From positions 372,001 to 436,000 of the forward strand of contig NZ_JBHSTP010000003.1 of assembly GCF_042660285.1 (NCBI RefSeq): a stretch of DNA of 64,000 nucleotides, given 5' to 3'. A program made the position numbers and the translations under genes. Position 1 is the first letter of the stretch. The number at the start of each line of letters is the position of its first letter. Shown in pieces: positions 58,100-64,000 of this stretch. Origin of the DNA: Luethyella okanaganae. GTDB lineage: Bacteria > Actinomycetota > Actinomycetes > Actinomycetales > Microbacteriaceae. Under the pieces are notes generated by a model that had not been told where the DNA came from, searched no databases, and was given only the letters and a program-made list of their open reading frames with translations.

Positions 58100-59378
58100 T
58101 GTCGACTCCTCCTTCGATGATCGGGTGACGGATGCGGACGCTGGCTTGCGTGCATTCGTCGAGGAGGTGCTCTTGGTGTCGCCAGTCCCCCGTTGGGGGA
58201 TTGTAGACGGGAATGACTCATCAATCGAGTTGACAGCGGCAATGGGAGACCGCCGCCCAGGACTGATCCCGCGGATTGCCGCCACGCTTCGGACTCACAG
58301 AGAAGGCTTCTGCCCTGTGGGGGAGCGGGAGTCTTCTTGTCGGGCTCGCGATAGTGCGCGAGCGCGGATGGTCCGGAGCCGGGGCTGTTCTGACAGCAAA
58401 GAGCCTACCGGTCTCGCCTTGTGGGCATCCGGCTGCCTGTGGCGAAGACAACGTCGTCGGCAGGCAGGTCGGAGAGCGCGAGGCTGCAGCCGAGGGTGCC
58501 CAGCGGTTACTCGGGGCGCCGGTCGCGGCGAGTTCGGCAACCGGCGCGCTTGCCGCCAGTGACATCAGCCGAGGCGAGGATGGACGCGAGTGCTTTCGCC
58601 GGAGCGAGTCGGGTTCTCGCGCGCAAGGGTCATCGGTCCACCCACCAGGGTGCGTTGTGTGTCTGCGAGTCGGGTTCACGCGCGCAGGGGTCGTGGGTTC
58701 CTTCGATGTCTGGAGACGCTCCGCGGCACAGGAGGGCGAGACCCGGTTTGCCGACGAAGCCCCTGAACGGTGCGAAGCCAGGGAGGCTGCCCTACGAGCG
58801 GCAGAATACGAGGAAGGACCACTTTCTAGGTATGTCGACGGGCGGAAATAGGTGGCTCATTCAAGGAGATAGGCAGGGAAGCGGCACCAAATCAGAGGCA
58901 GCGGCCGAGATTTCCATGCGAGCGGCCTACGAGTCGGGTCGGAGTCCTCCGATTTTTCCCGATTTCACACCTATTTCGTTACGAGGCAACCCTGGGGTGG
59001 GGCGATCGTGGTACCTAGACGAGTTTGGTGGTGGGATTCTGATTCCAGCTCGCACGCCCCCCATCCGCGCGGTGAATTGGTTTTCGTCGCGTGGAGTGAC
59101 GAGCGGATCCGGGTTCTTGCACTCCACTTCCTGTGCGAACCCGGGGGTTGGTCCCGGATCTACCTGACGATTCGGGACCTTCCCCCTGCCCGGGGTCGAT
59201 CGGACTCCATGGGCCACTACGAAGCTGCCGCCCTGAGGACGGGAGTGGAGGCCTCCGCGCGGAGAGGAAGACAAAGTCCACGAAAGTCACCTCCGTAGCG
59301 TGCGAAGGCCTCCCGTCCCGCGGATGGCAGCGGGCACAGATGGCGGCGAGGGAGACGCGGGCTCCAGCGAACCGACCC
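58100..59378. other. About 1.3 kb without a recognisable gene
   Basis: Frames up to 248 codons exist on both strands, but all are low-complexity and overlapping, and lack ribosome sites. The one pattern seen is a 28-base imperfect direct repeat (58604-58631 and 58665-58692) with a 61-base period. The stretch may be a decayed gene, a long regulatory region or an RNA; nothing in it decides this. Confidence 0.45.
58604..58692. repeat. Two imperfect 28-base direct repeats, 61-base period
   Basis: GCGAGTCGGGTT and CGCGCGCA are shared exactly by both copies, with four differences elsewhere. A repeat of this size in a gene-free stretch may be the remnant of a duplication. Confidence 0.6.
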
Positions 59379-60281
59379 TCACCAGAGCAGGGCCGGAAAG
59401 GTAGGACCGGGCCCGCTCGGGGCGGATTCCTCGGCGTCGTCGAGTCGCCGTTGAAGCCGCATGGCGTCGAAGGGCGACCGGATTCCTTCGTGGTCGGGGT
59501 TGTCGAAGTAGACGAAGACATCGCGCCCGCGATTGTCTGGGCAGCTCTCTCCGCTGAGCCAGGCGACGACGCGTTCGGCCCAGAGGTCGAGCGTCGCGTC
59601 GTCATAGCCATCGGGAAAGTGGTTGGCGTCGCCGTGCAGGCGTACGTAGACGAAGTCGGAGGTGACATCGAGGATCTCGGGCCAGTCCGGTGAGTTGGTG
59701 ACGACTGCGGCGACATCGTGACTGCGCAGCAACTCCGGAAAGCCGGGGGCGAGAAAACTCTCGTGGCGCACTTCGAAGGCATGTCGGATGGGGCGGTCCG
59801 GCAACTCCGAGAGCCTGCTTGCCCCCTCTTCGAGGCCTAGCCGCTCATGGAGCAGCTGCGCGTCGCGAACCGAGTGGGGGAGTGCGGCGAGGAAGTCCTC
59901 CGTGACATCGGGATGGAACGAGAGAGACGGCGGCGTCTGCCAGAGCACTGGACCCAGCTTCTCCTGGAGCATGAGGGGACCGGGACCGAAGAACCGGGCG
60001 ACGTCTGTCTCTGGCGTTCTGAGGCGATGGTCGTGCGTGACTTCGCGACTCCCCTTCACGGCGAAGAGGAAGCCGTCTGGTGCTTCGGCTCGCCAGTTCA
60101 GAAAGGTCGAGCGCCGAGGGAGTCCGTGGAAGGTCGTATTGATCTCCAGCGATCGGAGGTGTCCGGTCGCGTACTCGAACTCTCTGCGCTGCACGAGTCC
60201 AGGCGGATAGAAGTGGCCCCGCCATTTGGGCTTGTTCCACCCGGAGGTGCCGACGCTCGCTCGCGCCTGGTTCTCGTTCAT
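59379..60281 (-). CDS. DUF72 family protein
   Basis: A 300-residue TIM-barrel protein of the DUF72 family. It begins ASVGTSGWNKPKWRGHFYPP, the family hallmark, followed by EINTTFHGLPRRSTFLNWRA and FLFAVKGSREVTHDHRL. Near the end come VYVRLHGDANHFPDGY and RDVFVYFDNPDHEGIRSPFD. The reaction is unknown, though structure suggests a nuclease- or sugar-enzyme-like barrel. ATG 60281 is taken; a GTG nine bases earlier is possible, and neither has a strong ribosome site. It is a single-gene unit. Confidence 0.85.
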   Translation of the reverse strand: MNENQARASVGTSGWNKPKWRGHFYPPGLVQRREFEYATGHLRSLEINTTFHGLPRRSTFLNWRAEAPDGFLFAVKGSREVTHDHRLRTPETDVARFFGPGPLMLQEKLGPVLWQTPPSLSFHPDVTEDFLAALPHSVRDAQLLHERLGLEEGASRLSELPDRPIRHAFEVRHESFLAPGFPELLRSHDVAAVVTNSPDWPEILDVTSDFVYVRLHGDANHFPDGYDDATLDLWAERVVAWLSGESCPDNRGRDVFVYFDNPDHEGIRSPFDAMRLQRRLDDAEESAPSGPGPTFPALLW

Positions 60282-60367
60282 CGTGCTCACCGCCCCTGGG
60301 GATCGCTTCCATTCTGCGCGCATCGGGCGGCATTCGAATAGGCGCCAGGTGTGTATTCGTCGGCCCG

Positions 60368-60437
60368 CACGAATGCAGGATGAGGGCTGTCACGAGCCCC
60401 TGGCGGGCTCAGCCGCGCTCTCGTCCTGCAACTGCGA
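60368..60437 (+). repeat. Hairpin repeat, copy 1
   Basis: This 70-base segment can fold on itself (TGCAGGA-GAG-GC near the left end pairs with GC-CTC-TCCTGCA near the right). It matches 63726-63796 closely, in the same orientation. The two copies flank the small-protein/ABC cassette. Confidence 0.7.
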
Positions 60438-60589
60438 CGACGAGAAGCGATTGGTCGAGGCCCCCGATTGTGTGTTTCATGACCGCGCGGATGCCATCGC
60501 CGTCCACTTGAGAGAATCTGTTTGCCGTACTAGCATGCCGCGTAATCACTCTCTCATTACGGTTGGCATGAAGCGTTCAGGGGAAGAAA

Positions 60590-60996
60590 GTGAAGAAAAA
60601 TAAGGTTGCGGCACTTGTCTCGGGATTCGCTCTAGCGTTTTCGATGCTCGCCGTGGCTGCTCCGGCTTCTGCCGCGTCATGTTCGACCCCGAGCGTCGTC
60701 GCGCCTTATCTGTCTGGTGCGAAGGTTGCATGGTCGGGGTCCGGCAGTTGCGATGTCAACTCTCATCTTGTGGAGGTCTTATCCATCACTTCGGACCTTT
60801 GCCTGACGCACAGGCAGGCGAGGTGAGCCGGTGGGGAGGCCCAAATCAACCGATCAGCGCTTCTGGCGCTATCTGTGACAATGGTGGCTCAACAAGCTAT
60901 TACACGCGAGCGAAGATGTCGGGTCAGATCCAGCAAGGCACGTGTATTTTCTTGACATCGGCGAACAGTGTCAACGTGACGCTCAACCATTGTTAG
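60590..60996 (+). pseudogene. Small secreted protein gene with a frameshift
   Basis: ATG 60590 (AAGTGAAG-type site upstream) starts a clear Sec signal peptide (residues 1-29, ending APASA). It is followed by SCSTPSVVAPYLSGAKVAWS and GSGSCDVNSHLVE. Near 60779 the frame must slip by -1 to continue as LIHHFGPLPDAQAGEVSRWG, ICDNGGSTSYYTRAKMSGQI and QQGTCIFLTSANSVNVTLNH-Cys, stop 60996. The unshifted frame stops at 60826. The intended product is about 130 residues with five Cys. It could be a bacteriocin-like or surface protein. The following ABC genes overlap its stop. A real mutation, a sequencing error or programmed slippage are all possible. Confidence 0.6.
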
Positions 60997-61760
60997 AAAC
61001 TCGTAACGAGGCGCCACTGTCGCTAGACCATTTCACGGTTCGGCGACAGCGACGTCTCATTCTCGATGGCATCACGCTGGACTTTCAGTTCGGGGTAACC
61101 GCGATCCTCGGTCCGAATGGTGCGGGAAAAACGACTCTTCTCGAAGCGATTGTCTCCCTAGGACGACGCTGCGACGGTGAAGTGAGGTTTAGTGGACTTC
61201 AGCCGACCACCATCCGATCCCGACGGAGAGTCCTTGAGCGCCTAGGGTTCATGCCTCAGGACTGGGAATTCATCCCCGGCTACACCGTCGCCGAGACCGT
61301 AGAATATGCAGCCTGGTTGAAAGGGGCTCATTCTCGGCGGCTGTCCGAGATGGCGCAAGCCGCATTGGGCAATGTCAATCTCGCAGGAGAGAGCGATCGC
61401 AAGGTTGGCCGCTTATCCGGCGGGATGCGGCAGCGCGTCGGCCTAGCGGAAGCGCTTGTATGTGAGCCGGAGATACTCGTCCTCGACGAGCCGACAGTTG
61501 GTCTTGACCCAGAACAACGGATTGAGTTCCGCTCCGCCCTGCGGGCGCGTTCGGATCAATCGGTCATCTTGATGAGCACCCATCTTACGGAAGATGCGGG
61601 CTTGCTCGCTGATCGGATAATCGTCTTGGCGAAGGGCCGGATTCTCTTCGATGGAGCGCCGGATGAGCTTGAAACTCTTGCTTACGGAGACGATGCAGGC
61701 CATTCGAGCCTTCTAGAGCAGGGGTACATCAAGATCATGCGGGCCAGTGCACCCTCGTGA
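60990..61760 (+). CDS. ABC transporter ATPase of the small-protein cassette
   Basis: A 256-residue ATPase. Walker A is GPNGAGKTTLLEAIVSL, the signature LSGGMRQRVGLAEAL, Walker B ILVLDEPTVGLDPEQR, and the H-loop MSTHLTEDAG. The first strand LSLDHFTVRRQRRLILDGIT fits the ABC-2 exporter group. The start is uncertain: TTG 60990 overlaps the secreted-protein stop (suggesting coupling), and GTG 60942 is an alternative. It is coupled to the next membrane gene (GTGA). It probably energises export or self-immunity linked to the small secreted protein. Confidence 0.8.
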   Translation: MLETRNEAPLSLDHFTVRRQRRLILDGITLDFQFGVTAILGPNGAGKTTLLEAIVSLGRRCDGEVRFSGLQPTTIRSRRRVLERLGFMPQDWEFIPGYTVAETVEYAAWLKGAHSRRLSEMAQAALGNVNLAGESDRKVGRLSGGMRQRVGLAEALVCEPEILVLDEPTVGLDPEQRIEFRSALRARSDQSVILMSTHLTEDAGLLADRIIVLAKGRILFDGAPDELETLAYGDDAGHSSLLEQGYIKIMRASAPS

Positions 61761-63013
61761 GGATTTTTCTCCGAGAGTTGTGTCGGACTCGAGCGAAATG
61801 GGTCAGCTTGCTGGTTCTTTGTTTCGCGGTTGTCGGCGCGCTCAGCATGATTCGACCTGGGGTGGTTCTGTGGGCAGACCTTACATCCGGGTATTCGCTT
61901 GCTGGCCTGATCATCAACCCGCTCACAGCTGGCTTCTTTGCCTGGGAGGCGGGTCGTCGTGGTCGGGCTCTCCTCGCGCGCGGACACGGGTCCGCTCGCC
62001 CACGCATCGTATTGGTGACCATCCACCTTGTCGCTATGTGCACATGGCTGGTGCTGGCGATGGGCCTTTCCCTGCTCATCGTGGAAGCGATTTGCGGATT
62101 CGGAGTTGCATATGGGGCTCCGGTTTGGCCCTGGATCCTTTCCTCGTCAGCAGGCACTCTCCTGGCGGCAACAATCGGCTATGTCAGCGGAATATGGCTT
62201 GGATCACGGTGGTTTGTCGGCCCGGTCGTTGCCATCACTCTGTTCATCCTCCGAGTCGCCATCACAGCGCGCGGACTCCTCCCGTACTGGGTCGTTCAGG
62301 CCTATCCAACCACGCTGAACACCACAAATCCCTTTGTCGAATATGTCACCGTGACCTTCTTGTCCCAAACCCTCTGGTATCTGAGTCTCGCTGTACTTCT
62401 TGTTCTCCTCGTGTCCTTCGTCGGCGAGCGGCGCGACTGGTCGATGATCGCAGTACTCCCGGTGGCTGCAGCAATGACAATGGGACTGTTGGGGCTGCAC
62501 GCCACAAATGGCCAGGTCACACGCGGTTACAACGAACGCAACTATGTCTGCCAGTCGACACCGATCGACGTGTGCGTTCATAGCGCCTTCGAGGCAGGAC
62601 TTCCCGAGCTGGAGACAGCTTTCACGGCCTTCAACGCCCGAATCGCAGGAACCTCACTTGTGGCGAACAAACTTGAGCACAACGTCGGCGGCGTCGGCGA
62701 TACTGTTTCAGACGGGGCAAGATCCCTTTATGCGGAAGACCTTGGTCCTGGCTTCGAGCTCAATACGCTCACCCTCTATCTTCAAAGCTATGGTGGTATC
62801 CAGCTCTGCACCGAAGCAGAATCGGCGAGTCTGCATGCCGTTGTGGACGGATGGATCCTCGGCCAACCCGACCAGATCTTTGGCATAACCGACGTCGCGA
62901 AAGCCAATCCGAACAGTTTTTGGAATCTCGATGATTCCGGCCGGCATGCCTGGCTGGTTGGGCACGAAAAGCCATATTTAGCATGCACCTTGACATCTCA
63001 GGACTTTGAATGA
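61757..63013 (+). CDS. Membrane permease with an extracytoplasmic domain
   Basis: A 418-residue protein. Six hydrophobic segments span residues 10-255 (LLVLCFAVVGALSMI, LVTIHLVAMCTWLVLAMGLS, VVAITLFILRVAI, LSLAVLLVLLVSFVG and others). A ~160-residue hydrophilic domain follows, with Cys residues (NYVCQSTPIDVCVHSAFEAG and GGIQLCTEAESASLHAVVDG) and no final helix. The extracytoplasmic location is predicted by topology. This layout recalls permease partners in bacteriocin immunity or export ABC systems. GTG 61757 overlaps the ATPase stop; the next gene overlaps its stop (ATGA). Confidence 0.7.
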   Translation: MRIFLRELCRTRAKWVSLLVLCFAVVGALSMIRPGVVLWADLTSGYSLAGLIINPLTAGFFAWEAGRRGRALLARGHGSARPRIVLVTIHLVAMCTWLVLAMGLSLLIVEAICGFGVAYGAPVWPWILSSSAGTLLAATIGYVSGIWLGSRWFVGPVVAITLFILRVAITARGLLPYWVVQAYPTTLNTTNPFVEYVTVTFLSQTLWYLSLAVLLVLLVSFVGERRDWSMIAVLPVAAAMTMGLLGLHATNGQVTRGYNERNYVCQSTPIDVCVHSAFEAGLPELETAFTAFNARIAGTSLVANKLEHNVGGVGDTVSDGARSLYAEDLGPGFELNTLTLYLQSYGGIQLCTEAESASLHAVVDGWILGQPDQIFGITDVAKANPNSFWNLDDSGRHAWLVGHEKPYLACTLTSQDFE

Positions 63014-63618
63014 GCGGCGTATGGCTCGCGCTACAGGCTCGGCACTTCCGCACCGCTCTGGTACTGGTTCTGAGTACGGCGTTCATTACGGCATCGTTCG
63101 GTTTGCTGCTCTTCCCCGCAAGCTACCGAGCCGACTTTTCACTCCCTCTCCTCATGATTGTTCCGGTACTTCCCGCCGTCATCATTGGTGCTTGCGCTGG
63201 CACGCGACTCCCCGGCCAAGAAGCGCGCGCAGCTCGACCGATGTGGCCGACGCGAGTGCTCCATGTCGCACTCTTGCTCCTAGCTGGCGCAGCGTCGCAG
63301 CTCATCGGTGGCTACGCTCTAGGCCTTGACTACGAGCTCATCAGTGTCATGAGGAACTTCGTCGGGTTTACAGGCCTCGCCCTCTTATCGAGTGCGATAC
63401 TCGGTGCCGCATTCGCAGCAACTGGACCTATTCTCGCGATCGCCGTTCCTCCGTTTTTTCTCAACGACCCCTCTGAAGACCCCGACGGGATCTGGCTCTT
63501 CTTTGCTCAAGGTCATGACCACTTCGGAGCGCTACTCACCGCGGTCATGTTGTGTGCGATAGGTGTGGTGTTGTCTATTGCGCGCGAAACAGGGCGTAGA
63601 GGATTCCGCAACGTGTGA
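63010..63618 (+). CDS. Membrane protein of the ABC cassette
   Basis: A 202-residue protein with five or six helices (TALVLVLSTAFITASFGLLL, LPLLMIVPVLPAVIIGACAG, VLHVALLLLAGAASQLIGGY, LALLSSAILGAAFAATG, LLTAVMLCAIGVVLSI). No characteristic motif beyond hydrophobicity. It is coupled to the previous gene by an ATGA overlap and is probably the second membrane subunit of the same transporter. It ends the cassette; the second hairpin-repeat copy follows at 63726. Confidence 0.7.
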   Translation: MSGVWLALQARHFRTALVLVLSTAFITASFGLLLFPASYRADFSLPLLMIVPVLPAVIIGACAGTRLPGQEARAARPMWPTRVLHVALLLLAGAASQLIGGYALGLDYELISVMRNFVGFTGLALLSSAILGAAFAATGPILAIAVPPFFLNDPSEDPDGIWLFFAQGHDHFGALLTAVMLCAIGVVLSIARETGRRGFRNV

Positions 63619-63725
63619 CTTTCCCGCGACGACGTCGTGCTGTTACGCGGAGTCGAGGGGCGGTCCATCGGATCGCTCCACCCAGTGTTCGTCCGAGGCG
63701 CAGGCATAGGCGCAGGGCGCGGTCG

Positions 63726-63796
63726 CACAAATGCAGGGTGAGGACCGTCACGAGTGCCTGGGAGGGTGCAGCCGTGCCCTCATCCTGCAACTGCGA
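63726..63796 (+). repeat. Hairpin repeat, copy 2
   Basis: A close copy of 60368-60437 in the same orientation, keeping the TGCAGG/CCTGCA stem ends. It lies about 110 bases after the last cassette gene and could also act as its terminator. Confidence 0.7.
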
Positions 63797-63853
63797 ACAA
63801 GGCCGCCGGCCGACCGCCCGTGTCGTGAACGTGTCGGGGTAGCATCAGGGAAC

Positions 63854-63907
63854 GTCGGCCTGGTCGCCGTCGGCCTGGTCGCCGTCGGACTGGTCGCCGT
63901 CGGACTG
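63854..63907 (+). repeat. 15-base tandem repeat, 3.6 units
   Basis: Units of GTCGGCCTGGTCGCC (two exact, a third with one C-to-A change, then a partial fourth) follow without gaps. In the minus frame they encode Pro-Thr-Ala-Thr-Arg/Ser repeats. Copy number likely varies between strains. Confidence 0.85.
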
Positions 63908-64000
63908 TGCGGCAATGACGGTCCTTGGCCGATCGGATCCAGAACCCCCGTGAGGTACAGCAGTGGCGACTGACTCCCGGCGTTCACGAGCAGGTCCACC

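Larger units (their letters stand above)
63619..64000. other. Right-end stretch without a clear gene
   Basis: Contains the second hairpin repeat and a 15-base tandem repeat. A minus-strand frame runs off the window end (63999) and reads SQSPLLYLTGVLDPIGQGPS followed by a Pro-Thr-Ala-Thr-Arg repeat made by the tandem DNA repeat. It could be the end of a gene starting outside, but this cannot be told from here. Confidence 0.35.

Noticed and set aside
58276..58851. 191-codon plus-strand frame
   Set aside because: Low-complexity, no ribosome site, contains the imperfect direct repeat in different contexts; no protein family recognised.
60590..60996. Lactococcin-972-type bacteriocin
   Set aside because: Signal peptide and ABC neighbours fit, but the Trp/Gly-rich N-terminus and characteristic C-terminus of that family are not seen.
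1..64000. CRISPR array
   Set aside because: No regularly spaced repeats of suitable length with unique spacers were found; the repeats noted are two-copy or short tandem types.
1..64000. Integrase, relaxase or phage structural genes
   Set aside because: None seen despite att-like scars; only an IS5-type transposase fragment is present, so the island interpretation stays tentative.

Overview
The window is chromosomal DNA of a high-GC Gram-positive actinobacterium, most likely of the Microbacteriaceae. The grounds are GC-rich third positions, frequent GTG starts and ATGA/GTGA coupled genes, GntR/LuxR-rich regulation, oligopeptide- and sugar-type ABC importers, and a rifampin monooxygenase close to those of other actinobacteria. 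No plasmid or phage replication gene, integrase, CRISPR array, rRNA or intact tRNA is visible.

Positions 1-7.7 kb are a patchwork. A small PLDc_N membrane protein is followed by a broken ECF sigma gene. Next come a possible RiPP leader abutting an aminotransferase fragment, an intact gntR/membrane protein/ABC ATPase/ABC permease operon, and remnants of an ABC ATPase, a TetR and a LuxR regulator. The stretch ends at the 3' half of a tRNA-Arg(CCT)-like gene. Positions 7.9-17.6 kb are a glycan/amino-sugar locus: secreted glycosidase-like protein, DUF4127 protein, HutC-type regulator, sugar ABC importer (binding protein and two permeases), NanE epimerase, ROK kinase and a 3'-truncated NagB. Three matching operators tie it together. 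Positions 17.6-20.1 kb are a graveyard: a Wadjet JetB fragment, an IS transposase fragment and a shrunken second copy of the PLDc_N/sigma locus. Positions 20.2-27.2 kb hold stand-alone genes (TetR/SDR/SnoaL set, secreted CHAP hydrolase, rifampin monooxygenase, DUF4386 protein, F420/NADP-type oxidoreductase), with the 5' half of a tRNA-Arg(CCT)-like gene at 23.9 kb.

Positions 27.4-53.8 kb form one large catabolic supercluster. It has an IclR regulator and two FadR-type (FCD) GntR regulators, dehydrogenases of the Ldh_2, iron-ADH, ALDH, GMC, aldo/keto reductase and D-2-hydroxyacid families, an amidohydrolase, two cupins, two PEP-hydrolase-like proteins, a Tm-1-like protein, an HpaI-type aldolase, a complete oligopeptide-type ABC importer with a second unaccompanied binding protein, and a 639-residue Gfo/Idh/MocA-phosphatase fusion. 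Many parts occur as diverged pairs, and matching GTCAAC-N6-GTTGAC operators lie around the second GntR gene. The substrate cannot be read from sequence. The logic is import, redox conversion, ring or lactone hydrolysis, dephosphorylation and retro-aldol cleavage of an oxidised sugar-like or hydroxy-acid compound.

Positions 54.2-64 kb contain DUF2461 and TfoX-like genes, a long perfect inverted repeat, a large ATPase-LuxR regulator, about 1.3 kb without a recognisable gene, a DUF72 gene, and a compact cassette of a secreted small protein (frameshifted) plus three-gene ABC transporter. Two copies of a roughly 70-base hairpin repeat flank that cassette.
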